A DNA stretch of 64,000 nt. It comes from Raffaelea ambrosiae (taxonomy: Eukaryota > Ascomycota > Sordariomycetes > Ophiostomatales > Ophiostomataceae). Within the stretch, counting starts at the first letter, position 1; each line of letters opens with the position of its first letter. The notes beneath the pieces are model-generated. The model worked only from the letters and a program-made list of their open reading frames with translations, had not been told where the DNA came from and did not search any database. The stretch is taken from contig PCDI01000012.1 of the NCBI GenBank assembly GCA_002778195.1, positions 517,276 to 581,275 of the forward strand. Reading direction: 5' to 3'. Below are positions 23,401-33,779 of the stretch, one piece after another. The position numbers were made by a program, and so were the translations under genes.

Positions 23401-25291
23401 TTACGGTGCTTTGACCCATGCTGGCACAGAATCCAAATCCACATCTTCTTGCTTCAACCGTTCTCGCATCACTCCCGCCACGGCCGGCCACCCGGCCAGC
23501 ACCGCACTCCCCTTTGCCTTGGCTCCGACCACCGCAAACTTGCCCTGCCCGTGCGCCACAAACCCGTGCATCAATCCCTGCGCCACCAGCGCCGCCACCA
23601 CGCTCTCAATGTCGGCTGCCGTCACCGCCAGGTTGCCCCATATGAGTCCTTCGCTCGGCCGCAGCTTCCGCCGACCACCCGGCGGTGGCGCCAGCGTACT
23701 GCTGCTGCTTTCGGTCGTGCTGCTGTTGCCCTTGTCTGTCGGCCGCAGGAACAGCGTGTTGATGTGCTCGGGGCGCTCGCGCGGCACGGGCGCCACGGGC
23801 ACCCAGCCTTCGAGCTGGTGCTGCGCCATGGTGGCAACCGTCAGCAGGTCGGCCAGGTCCAGTGTGGGCGCTTTGCGTCCGCCTTGTAGCTGTTGTTGTT
23901 GATTCGCATCCGGGTCGTCGGTGGCGGTGGCCGCGGGCGCCGGCGGCTGGTACGTGAGCAAGAACGTGCGTCGCGCCAGCGACCGCCACAGCAGCGGCCG
24001 CAGCCGGTAGGCCAGCGTGACGAAGAGCTCGTGCCGCAGCAGCCAGGGCTCGTGCTGGTGCAGGGCGGCCTGGAAGGCGGCAAAGTTGCCCTGGCGGACG
24101 GCGGCGACGAGAGGCGCAAAGACGGGCCGGAGCTGGTCGGCCGCCTCGGGCCGGAGCAGCAGCGCCTCCGAGGGGAACACGCCGAGGAGCATGTTGGCCG
24201 GGATGAGATAGGTGAGGATGAGCCGGCGGTGGCGCACGCCGTTGCTGGTGCGGCCGCTGGTGGTGGTGGTGCTGCTGCTGCTGATGCTTCGATCATGGGG
24301 AGCGCTCCGTGACGGCGTCTGGCGGTATGCCTCCTGGAGACAGAGGACGGCGCGGACAAAGTGGTTGTTTTCAAAGTAGAAGCGGCCCAGATAGTAGAGA
24401 TAGGTGACGCGCTGGGCAGCCGGGTAGAGGGCGAGCGGGGGGCCGGTGGAGGCGATGTTGGTAAACATTTGCACGGCCCAGCGGGCCTTGTGACCGGCGA
24501 ACAGCAGCTTGAGCACGAGGTTGGCGAAGCGGTAGACGGCGACCTTCTTGCCCTCGGGGCGGCTCCAGCGCGTGCTCGAGCGGTCCGTCAGACACGTCGT
24601 GAACAGCTTCTGGATGGCGTCGGCCGTGTTCTCGACCAGGGACTTGCGCTCTTCGTCGCCGCCGCCGCCCGAGGCGCCCGAGGCGCCCGACCCGGCCGCG
24701 GCTGAGGCCGAGCGCATGCGGCTCATCAGGTCGGGTCGCCGGTGCAGCACCATGACCAGCTTGGCCAGCGACTCGGACACGGCCACGCTCGTCTCGAGCA
24801 TCATGGTGCCGTGTGTTGGATGGGAGAAGGCCGTTGCGCATGATCTGGTGTAAAGGAGGTCAGCATAGGAGACAAAGACCAAGAGTGATTGGGACGGCGT
24901 CTTGAGCAAACAGAACAGAAACCAAAAAAAAAAGGTAAAGAAGCAGAAGACCAGAAACGTACGTGAGAAGGCCGCTCAAGAGACGATGCAAACCCAGTAG
25001 ATCCTCAAAGTTGACGTCGCGCCAGAACAGAAAGTAGTCCTTCATAAACGACACGAAGCCCGGCCACGGCGCACCGCCGCCATTGTCGTCGTCCTCGTCC
25101 GTCGGCAGACACCGCTCCACCAGGCTCATCACGGCCGCCTCGCTGCGGAAGCCGACGCGCAGCTCCTGCGCCAGCTCAAAGTACTGCGATGGCGATCCGG
25201 GCTCGACTCGCAGCCAGTCGCGCAGGGATGCGCCATCTTGGCTGCGCACAAAGCCGCGGATGCTGGTGAGAAACTGTGTCGCGAGAGACAT
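23401..25291 (-). CDS. csn12: CSN12-like PCI-domain protein (Thp1/PCID2 family)
   Basis: PCI-domain protein of the Csn12/Thp1/PCID2 family, linked to the COP9 signalosome-like complex or TREX-2 mRNA export in yeast. Two exons on the minus strand (24963-25291, 23401-24844) give 590 aa. The N-terminus (TQFLTSIRGFVRSQDGASLRDWLRVEPG..YFELAQELRVGFR) and central ANLVLKLLFAGHKARWAVQMFTN, YLYYLGRFYFENNHF.A..CL, RRLILTYLIPANMLLG are strong family features. The PCI region lies in the C-terminal third. Poly-Ser/Thr, Gly and Asn/Gln insertions lengthen it beyond the usual 430-480 aa. I chose the ATG at 25291; an in-frame upstream Met would add 47 residues that do not look conserved. Which complex it serves cannot be told from sequence. 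Confidence 0.88.
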
Positions 25292-26170
25292 GGCTTTTCT
25301 GGAGGGGGGTTGCCTTTGTCTGGGGGTTCCGCTGCCCTCTCGCGACACGGAGGCGTGAGATGGGTGGGAGCAGAAGAGCCGGATGAAGCTCAAGCCTTGT
25401 TTCCTGGATTTTGCAGCACTCACAGCGGACAATGGCAGGCGCTAGTGGGTCCCCTGTTGCTGAGACCCTTGTAAGGTGACAGACGAGTCCTGCTATGTAC
25501 GCCAGCCCCGATTCTCGACTGAAGCAGATGTACTCGTATACGCCGTTTTGAGCCTTTTCTCGGAAAGAGAGAAGCCGATCTTTGTTGTGATCCCCGGGAC
25601 CCAAGAAGTGATACGTTGATATTGAAAGATGTTCCTTCATAGGCGTGATGTTCTCCGTTTGCACTGTGCTAGCGCAGCTTCCAGTTCTTCATAATGGACC
25701 TATATAGGCACAGAGATTGCCGATATGTATTCTTGAATAACACTGAGGCTTGTGATATCTCCTTGCTTTTTTGATATGCAGCTCAATGGCATCAGTGCCC
25801 ATTCCCAAGGCTGTCCTCTCTGCTTCTTCTGAACACAGCAAGTTTCTAGTATGACAGTGCGAACACTGCTCTATTTACACGCCACAAAGTGGAGACCTTA
25901 TATTCCAGGCATGGCCAATCAGCGTCAAGCGCCTCCTAGTGAGGCTCAGGGCGTCTTTCGCGTCTGCCAACGACCCAAAAAATTCACCCTGGGCAAACTG
26001 GTCTGAACGCCACAGCTATCAATTGCGAACACAACGGCGGTCGAGTGCGGTGACCACGACTTCCCTCCCAACCCCGGAACCTTCACGGCGCCTTTCGGCA
26101 TCTTTGCACACCATCCGACATCGATTTAGCTGCTTTTTTGCTTTCAGCGTCGCCCCCGTTTGCTTTCAAG
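25292..26170. other. Divergent promoter region between CSN12-like gene and SPT6
   Basis: No gene. This 0.88 kb must hold both promoters. Confidence 0.5.
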
Positions 26171-29100
26171 ATGAGCCGGAACATTGACGGGTTTATCGAA
26201 GGAGAGGCCGAGCTGGGCTCAGAAGAGGACGATGAATCTTTTGACGAGGAGGACGGCGCACCTCGCAGAAAGAACAGAGAACCCCGCGTAGACGACTCAA
26301 GCGAGGAGGAGGACGATGACGATGACGAAGAAGAGGCGGCCAAGGTGAGTTCTCCCAGCGTGTCTGCGTTCCCAACTGTCGCCTGCCCTTTTTTTTTAGT
26401 CGTGAGATGCCCCTGAAAAAAAACATAGACTGACCTTTGGGGTACCTGTTGTCTGTTTGCAGATTCGCGAAGGCTTCATCGTGGACGAAAGCGACGAAGA
26501 GGAGGAAGAGGACGAGGATCCGGAGCGCGCACGCAAGCGGCGGAAGAAGCGGCGGCGGGCCGAGCGCGAAGAGGAGGCCCAGCTCGACGAGGAAGATCTG
26601 GACCTGATCGGCGAATCGCGTCCGGATTGGCAAAGAGAGCCCGAGACCCAGGTAAGACTGCCGTTGTGTTTTGTTCTTTTTTTTTTTCCCTTTTCCTCTG
26701 CATCCCTGGACTGACTCGACTGGCTGGGCGCAGCAAAAGTTCAAACGTCTCAAGCGCGGCCACCGAGACGAAGGCGGCCATCGCAATGAACGGCCTGACC
26801 TGGCTCAGATCTTCTCCGACGACGACGACGATGCCGGCGAGGAGCGCTACGCCCGCCATGGCCACCGCGGCCAGGACGACATGGACGACTTCATCGAGGA
26901 CGATTTCCCCGAAGACGAAGACGACCGGCTCCAGCGCCAGGAGGACCTCGAAGTTGCGCGGCCGCGCGACCGGTTCATCGGCGGCGTGATCGACACGACG
27001 GGCTTGGACAAGGATGCCTTGGACGACATGGACAAGATCTTTGGCGACGGCGGCGACTACGCGTGGGTCTTTGACATTGAGGACGAGGAGGAGGAGCGCG
27101 AGCTGGGCGAGGAGGGCATCGAGCTCAAGGACGTCTTCGAGCCGTCCCAGCTGCAGGAGCGGCTCATGACCGACGAGGACAACAAGATCCGCTACACCGA
27201 CGAGCCCGAGCGCTTCCAGATCGACCGCAAGCCCTTCCGCAACCTGCAGATCACGCCGGACCAGTTCAAGGAGGAGGCGCGCTGGGTCATCAACCTGCTG
27301 TGGCCCACGAAGCAGCTGTCCGCCAACCTCCACGTGCCCTTCAGCAAGGCCGTCGGCAAGGTGCTCGAGTTCTTCGTCGTCGACGACGTCGAGGTCCCCT
27401 ACGTCTTCCAGCACCGCAAGGACTACCTGATCCACGCCAAACGGCCCCAGGACGGCGAGGCGGACAACGGCGACTACGACGTCAGCGCCGAGAAGCTGCT
27501 GAACCAGGACGACCTGTGGCGCATCCTCGAGCTCGACATCAAGTTCCGGTCGCTGGTCGAGAAGCGCAACGCGCTCGAGAAGTCGTTTGGCAGCCTGCGT
27601 GCGGCGTTCAACACCGAGGACAAGGTCTTTGACGAGATGGTCGCGCAGGCTGCCACGATGGAGGAGCTCCAGGACCTGCAGGACTATCTGCACTTTGCGT
27701 ACTCGGGCCAGCTCAAGGACCTCGTGGCGGAGGGCAGCGCGGCCAAGGAGGTCACCAAGCGGCCCGGCGCCAAGTCGACGTCGGTCTACGAGCGCATCCG
27801 CAAGTCGCGCGCGTACAACTTTGCCAAGGCCTACGGCATCAGCCCCGACCGGCTGGGCCAGAACGCGCTGCGCCTCGGCAAGAAGGTGTCGGCCGACGAC
27901 GACCAGAAGCTGCCGGTCGACCTCGCCGACAGCCTGACGGACGAGTCGTACACCACCGCCGACGGCGTCATCCTTGCGGCGCGCCAGATCTACGCCGAGG
28001 AGCTGTTTGTCAGCCCCCGGATACGCAAGCACTTCCGCATCGCCTACTACACGAACGGCTCCGTCAGCTGCCGCCGCACGGATAAGGGCCTGCGCAAGAT
28101 CGACGAGTCGCACCCCTTTTACGAGATCAAGTATCTTGTGAACCAGACCATCAGCGACCTGGCGCGGCGCCCCGAGGTGTTCCTCAAGATGATGAAGGCC
28201 GAGGAGGAGGGCCTGGTCGAGGTGAAGCTGACGCTGCAGAACGAGCGCGAATTCCGCCGCCAGCTCTACACCGAGTTCGCCTCGGACAACTTCAGCGAGC
28301 TGGCCGACGCGTGGAACGAGGAGCGCCAGAAGGTGCTGGACCTGGCCTTCCCCAAGCTCGAAAAGGTCATCACCAAGGGCGTCAAGGACTCGCTGCGCAC
28401 GGCCTGCCAGGAGGAGGTGCTCAAGATGTGCCGCGACGAGTACTCCAAGCGCCTCGACCAGGCCCCGTTCAAGCCCAAGGGCATGGTTCTGGGCACGACG
28501 CCGCGCGTCCTGACGCTGTCCAACGGCATGGGCGACCCGGCCCGCGACGCCGTGTTCTGGTCCTGGGTGGAGGAGGACGGCCGCGTGCTGGAGCATGGCC
28601 GCTTTGGCAACCTGGCGCGCGACGAGAAGCAGCGCGAGGCCTTTGTCGAGCTTGTGCAGCGGCGCCGGCCCGACGTCGTCGGCGTCAGCGGCTTCGCCGC
28701 GGACACGAACAAGCTGGTCAAGGACCTCGAGGCGCTCATCAGCGAGAAGAGCCTCATGGGCCCCGAGTACGACGACGGCGAGACCAACGAATACCGCAGT
28801 GACCTGCTCGAGGTCGTCGTGGTCAACGACGAGGTGGCCCGCCTCTACAAGGACAGCGAGCGCGCCGTGGCCGACCATCCGTCCCTCAGCCCGATGCTGC
28901 GGTACTGCGTCTCCATGGCGCGGTATCTGCAGAACCCGATGAAGGAGTACGCGGCGCTGGGCAAGGATGTGCAGTCGCTGCTCTTCCACCCCTGCCAGCA
29001 GCTGCTGCCGCCGGAGAAGCTGGCCCGGTCGCTGGAGACAGCCATGGTGGATATGGTCAACCTGTGCGGCGTGGACATCAACGAGGCGGTCAGCGACGCG

Positions 29101-30782
29101 TACACGGCCAACCTCTTGCCGTACGTCTCCGGTCTGGGCCCGCGCAAGGCGACGGCGGTGATCAAGGGCATCAACGCCAACGGCGGCGTGGTGAACTCCC
29201 GCGACGAGCTGGTGGGCGACCCGGACAGCGGCAAGCTGGCGGTTGTGGGGCCGCGGGTGTGGAACAACTGCGCGAGTTTCCTGTACATTGAGTACGACAG
29301 CTCGAACCCGTCGTCGGACCCGCTGGACAACACGCGCGTGCACCCCGAGGACTACGAGCTGGGCCGCAAGATGGCGGCGGACGCGCTGGAGCTGGACGAG
29401 GAGGACGTGCAGGCGGAGACGAGCGAGAACGGGCCGGGGGCGATTGTGCGGAAGCTGTTCAAGGAGGACGAGCAGGAAAAGGTGAACGAGCTGATCCTGG
29501 AGGAGTACGCGGACCAGCTGGTGCGCAACTACAACCAGCGGAAGCGGGCGACGCTGGAGACGATCCGGGCGGAGCTGCAGGCACCGTATGAGGAGCTGCG
29601 GCGCAAGTACACGATCCTGGCGCCGGAGGTGGTGTTTGGCATGTTCACGGGCGAGACCAAGGACACGCTGTGCGAGGGCATGATCATCCCGGTCAACGTG
29701 CGGGTGGTCAAGGACGACTTTGCCATTGTGAAGCTGGACTGCGGCATCGAGGGCCGGGTGGAGGCGCACGAGGTGTCGTACCGCCACTCGATCCGCGACG
29801 TGCTGCGCATGGGCCAGACGGTGCAGGCCAAGCTGCTGGAGCTGAACCGCAAGGAGTTCAGCAGCAAGCTGTCGGTGCGCGAGGACGCGCTGCGGCGGCC
29901 GTACCGCAAGTTTGTGGACCACGAGCGCGGCACGTGGGACTTCCGCCAGGAGGACCAGGACCGCGAGGAGCTCACCGAGAAGGACAAGACGACGGGCCGC
30001 ACGCAGCGCGTCATCAAGCACCCGCTGTTCCGCCCCTTCAACGCGACGCAGGCCGAGGAGTACCTGGGCTCGCAGGCGACGGGCGAGATGGTGATCCGGC
30101 CGTCGTCGCGCGGCAACGACCACCTGGTGGTCACGTGGAAGGTGGCCGACGGCGTGTACGAGCACATTGACGTGCTGGAGCTGCAAAAGGAGAACGAGTT
30201 TTCCGTGGGCCGCCTGCTGCGCATCGGCGGCAAGTACACCTACACGGATCTGGACGAGCTGATTGTGGAGCACGTCAAGGCCATGGCCAAGAAGGTGGAC
30301 GAGATGATGCAGCACGAGAAGTTCCAAAAGGGCTCCAAGGCTGATATTGGTGAGTGTCTCCCTCTGGTGCTGCGACTGCTTCTACGACTGCTTCTACGAG
30401 GTGCTTCTGCGGGGTGCTTCTGCGGGGTGCTTCTGCGAGGCGCTTCTACGACTGCTTCTACGAGGTGCTTCTGTAAAGTGCTTCTCTGCAGTGCGTCTCA
30501 ATGCTTCTATGCTAACGTCTTGCAGAAAAATGGCTCACGACGTACATGGATGCCAACCCGAACCGGTCTTCCTACGCCTTCTGCCTCGACCCCAAGCACC
30601 CCGGCTACTTCTTCTTGTGCTTCAAGGTGAACCGCAACACGCGCGTCAACTCGTGGCCGGTGCGGGTGATCCCCAAGGGCTTTGAGCTGCTCAAGGTGGC
30701 CTACCCGGACATGCGGGCCCTGACCAACGGCTTCAAGATGCGGTACCAAAATGAAATTCTGAAAATGCAGAATGGGAGGTGA
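26171..30782 (+). CDS. spt6: Transcription elongation factor / histone chaperone Spt6
   Basis: Spt6 travels with RNA polymerase II, reassembles nucleosomes behind it and binds the phosphorylated polymerase linker through tandem SH2 domains. Four exons (26171-26344, 26463-26651, 26734-30349, 30526-30782) give 1411 aa, normal for fungi. Order: acidic N-terminus (1-200; [14 protein letters not shown]), tex-like helical core, YqgF-like domain about 705-860, helix-hairpin-helix about 900-970 ([19 protein letters not shown]), S1 domain about 1100-1165, tandem SH2 about 1215-1411 ([15 protein letters not shown] is the first phosphate-binding loop). The last intron (176 nt) contains a TGCTTCT-based minisatellite and the branch GCTAACG at 30511; its retention would shift the frame and remove the second SH2. 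Third codon positions are almost all G or C. Confidence 0.95.
30356..30509 (+). repeat. Minisatellite within the last SPT6 intron
   Basis: About ten degenerate 12-15-bp units built on TGCTTCT followed by ACGA, GCGG or GCGA. The array fills most of the intron up to the branch site at 30511. Confidence 0.75.
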
Positions 30783-31205
30783 TGCGAGACCACCGACAGG
30801 GGCTGATGGAAACACGGCATTATTTAGAAGGCGGGCAAGGAAGGACAGATTGGTTGCTAATGCTGCTGAGAATTTTGTTATTTTCCCTTCTTATTGGCAC
30901 GTCTGGGAAGAGGTTGTGAGATAAAAATAAGGCGTCTATTTGTACTTGTAGCATTGCAGTATCCGGAAAAGAAAGAAAAAAAAGTTTGATATCCAGTGGG
31001 ACCAGAGTGTTTGGAAGGGGGCACAATGAGGTGAAGAGCTAGTTGGGTCCGTTGTCGCACGACTACATAGTTGCGTACTTGTCACGATGTTAGTCGAATT
31101 AGTCAGCAGACATCGCCGATGACCGACAAAATGGAGACAACAAAATTCGTGCAGCAACACTGCAACCCGGAATCGAGTGAACGCCAGCCAACACGAAGAG
31201 TCTCC
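30783..31205. other. Convergent intergenic region; left edge of the RiPP-like island
   Basis: 3' sides of SPT6 (+) and the first UstYa-like gene (-). Base composition drops visibly in GC from here rightwards. No gene. Confidence 0.45.
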
Positions 31206-32531
31206 CTATTGCTTTCCGGACTGCGGGCCCTCTCGCTCGCCAAACCTCGGTTCCACGGCCGAGCTGCCGTTGTGTCTGTCCAAGATCCAGCCATGAAGTG
31301 CGTCAAAATTGCGGCATGTATGCGGGCTGTAGTCCGAGTCCACATAGTAGCGGTTGTAGGCGGAGGTGTACCTCGTTGGCAGGGGAGTCAAGTCGCCGGT
31401 GCACATAACGTACTGCCGGATTTGGTCGATGCAGTGGTCTGGCAACCCGCGAGTCAGAAGAGCGGCACGGGGGCACTTTCCAGTGGGGGGGGGGGAGTGC
31501 TCATGTACCTCGGTGCAGGGCGTGGTTCTCGTCTGTGAACGCGTTTCCATAGCCTAAGAACACACACACACACACATTGGCTGTTTTCAGTACACGGAAA
31601 TTTCGAGATCTTGGTCGAGGATGATCGCATTACCCTGAAAGTGGTAGTGTTCTGGAAACAACAACCGCCTGATGCGGTCCTATGACAGATTAACAGACGG
31701 ATGAAAATGGGATGGGCGAGGACAAAGGAGGCTCACAATGCAGTGCAGCGTGTGGAACATGTCGATTCTAGGACGGATGTTCAGCATGTCAGCAGGACGG
31801 CGACTCTCTATGTGAAGTGGACGCCAAATACGTACCCGGCGAAATAGCCCCCTTCGTCTTCATTCCAAAACTGCTCGTAGTCTGAGCCCCAGGCGCTGTG
31901 GGCCTCTTCGTCTGTCAGGAGGATGTAGGTGACTGTCATGGTTAGGGAAGCATGTCCAAAAATAGGATTCTCGGCCTGGATGTATCTACCGTGTGATACT
32001 GTGTGTTCCTGTCAGCTTGGCAAGTGTCCATGCTATCTCCAACTCCAACTAGAGCTCACAGAGATCAGAATGCACTGACAATCTCTCCACGCCTTGTCCA
32101 GGGCTTCGCTGGGATCGCCGGTGTACTGGATTGGGCTCGGATTGGGAATGAACATCTCGCCATTGTCTTTGATAATGGGAGACCCCCGGAACCGCAAAAC
32201 CTCCAGCTCGATCTTGCTTCGTGCCGTTTCTACGACTCTGGTTAGTTTCGGTGGACGGCCTGTGAAGAAGACCATGGCCGTCATACTCACGCATATCTGT
32301 TTTCCAGCCTCCCTCAAAGGTACCCAGCGGGTGTGTATACACGTCTCGGAACAACAGATACACGACCCATATGCCCAGCACGGTGGTTGAGATGATCCAT
32401 GGAAGGGTCTGGGAGAACACCTGCATAGCAGACCTCCATGTTGACGGGGGTTTCGAGTGCCCTTCGCTGAAAAAGGGATCCTGCTCTTCCAGCAAGCCCA
32501 GTTCTGCTTTCGGAGACTGCGTGGAAGACAT
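31206..32531 (-). CDS. UstYa-like (DUF3328) oxidase, copy A
   Basis: Member of the UstYa/DUF3328 family, membrane-anchored proteins that carry out oxidative cyclisation in fungal RiPP pathways such as ustiloxin. Seven exons on the minus strand: 32291-32531, 32080-32229, 31836-31932, 31737-31767, 31634-31679, 31509-31553 and 31206-31438. They sum exactly to 280 aa. One membrane segment (about 43-62, TLPWIISTTVLGIWVVYLLF) follows a cytosolic acidic N-terminus. Both catalytic-type motifs are present: HTLHC at the end of exon 4 and HRDHC at the exon 6/7 join. A third shared patch (HTCRNFDALHGW) is near the C-terminus. Intron 2 uses a GTCAGT donor. Its intron positions match copy D at 39037, its nearest relative here; A has two extra introns around exon 5. 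It lies beside the precursor gene. Confidence 0.82.
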
Positions 32532-33106
32532 CGTGGTCCCGTACAGAGCAGAGGGCACGAACCAAACACCATCCAAGAGGGAGGTTGACTCTCCTTTTCT
32601 GGCTGCCTAACTGCATCTCTGATCAGAATCTCCGCTTGCAGGACAACACAGAGAGGTCGGTACTTTTGGCTGCATGCTCTACCTCCACAGCCCGCTTGCT
32701 TCCGATGGCGGCGTTCACAGCAGGATTCGGCTAGTTGGAGGAGCCCTGCCTTAACCAGCAGCTCAAAGCGATGGGCAAAAGGTAGCACACGTTGTCTCGT
32801 GCATGCTGCAAAGATACAACCTGGGCCCGGACCATCCGATCACATATTCCTGTGACGGGATCCTGGCTGCAATGCAACAAGCAAAAGGCCCGTACCTACA
32901 AGGCCCGTCGTACCCGTACCCTCAAATAGCCAAGATCGGCAAAAGGATGCAAGCGAAACCAAAAACGGAAAGTCGGCAACCACTCAATCAGCAGCATGAC
33001 TGTTCCCAGGGAGGCTATAAGTGGTACAAGCTCGAGAGCACGATTCGGCCGCAAGACTACTGTTTATAGTCGTAGCTAATCCCTACTTGGCCTATAGACT
33101 GGTGAT
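32532..33106. other. Upstream region of UstYa-like copy A
   Basis: 575 bases between the start of copy A and the stop of the precursor gene, both on the minus strand. No coding signal. It probably holds the copy A promoter. Confidence 0.45.
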
Positions 33107-33347
33107 TCAATCCTCGTCCTCGCTGTCCCCGTCGTAGCGCTTCCTCTTCTCGTCCTCGCTGTCCCCGTCGTAGCGCTTGGACATGTCAAGCCCAGACCGC
33201 ACAACCAGCGCGTCTGACACCGGATAGTTAGCGAGAGCCAGGCTTCCCACGTAGACACTGCGCCAACGTACGAGTCTGTGGAAGAGCAAGGCCAGTCACG
33301 GCGGTGGTGGCGAAAAGGCCAATCAAGAATGTGGAGTGGACGCGCAT
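33107..33347 (-). CDS. Kexin-processed RiPP precursor peptide (UstA/dikaritin type)
   Basis: Small secreted precursor. Two exons, 33272-33347 and 33107-33213, separated by a 58-nt intron (GTACGT donor, CGCTAAC branch, CAG acceptor), give 60 aa; unspliced, the frame stops soon after the signal peptide. The first ~22 residues are a clear signal peptide (basic start, hydrophobic core LIGLFATTAVTGLALP). A short leader follows. Then come two identical units, each SKR- or KRKR-preceded and beginning with Tyr: YDGDSEDE. The coding DNA of the two units is a perfect 30-nt repeat (33113-33142 and 33149-33178, offset 36). A signal peptide plus repeated KR-flanked, Tyr-led cores next to UstYa-like genes is the defining layout of dikaritin precursors (ustiloxin, phomopsin, asperipin). 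Here the core is acidic and unlike those. There are no Cys residues. It could be missed by annotation because of size. Confidence 0.85.
33113..33178 (-). repeat. Perfect 30-nt repeat encoding the RiPP core units
   Basis: 33113-33142 and 33149-33178 are identical and encode KRYDGDSEDE. The six bases between them encode Lys-Arg. Confidence 0.95.
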
Positions 33348-33779
33348 GATGGACACTCTTTTTTTTTTCTCGGTCTTCGTGTTTGGTGGTCTTCCTGGCT
33401 GGTGTTGGAAATGATTGGAATGGTACTATGTAGGTTGGGGAACACAATTGCCTTGGCTGTCCTGGTCGAAAGCACACGGGGAGGGCCTCGACTTTATAGT
33501 TGTCCCGCTCCATCGTTTATCACGAGCGAGCCGGTCGATGAGTAATTTCCCCCATGATGGCCACCCGGTCAGGAATCTCTGCAACAAGGAGCAAAACAGA
33601 GCACATGCCATTCCCAACTCTCTTCTTTCTGACTTTTCGTGTGCCACTGAGAAGGTCTCGCGAACGTTTTCACATCCCATTCTTCTCTCATCCGTTGCAA
33701 CTTTTTGTACTCGAGTTCTCCCACAAGTCCTGCATTTGAATTCACTCGTTGTTGGCACAACTGCCGGGTCGTCTCCAAA
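33348..33779. promoter_or_regulatory. Divergent promoter between RiPP precursor and acyltransferase genes
   Basis: A 432-bp region from which the precursor (-) and the acyltransferase (+) diverge, suggesting shared control. Toward the precursor there is a CT-rich leader (33351-33375) and a TATA-like site (33492-33498 on the minus strand). No binding-site consensus for a specific regulator was identified. Confidence 0.55.
33492..33498 (-). promoter_or_regulatory. TATA box candidate of the RiPP precursor gene
   Basis: TATAAAG on the minus strand, about 145 bases upstream of the precursor ATG at 33347. A strong TATA suits a highly induced short peptide gene (inference). Confidence 0.5.

Noticed and set aside
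26476..30327. 1283-codon open frame antisense to SPT6
   Set aside because: It is the mirror of a GC3-rich gene. Its Leu/Val/Arg/His-rich composition comes from complementing GAG/GAC/CTG codons, and the SPT6 domains on the other strand are unmistakable.
33113..33178. Tandem repeat as a CRISPR or non-coding repeat
   Set aside because: Only two units, in frame inside a spliced gene with signal peptide and KR sites, in a eukaryote. It is a precursor repeat.
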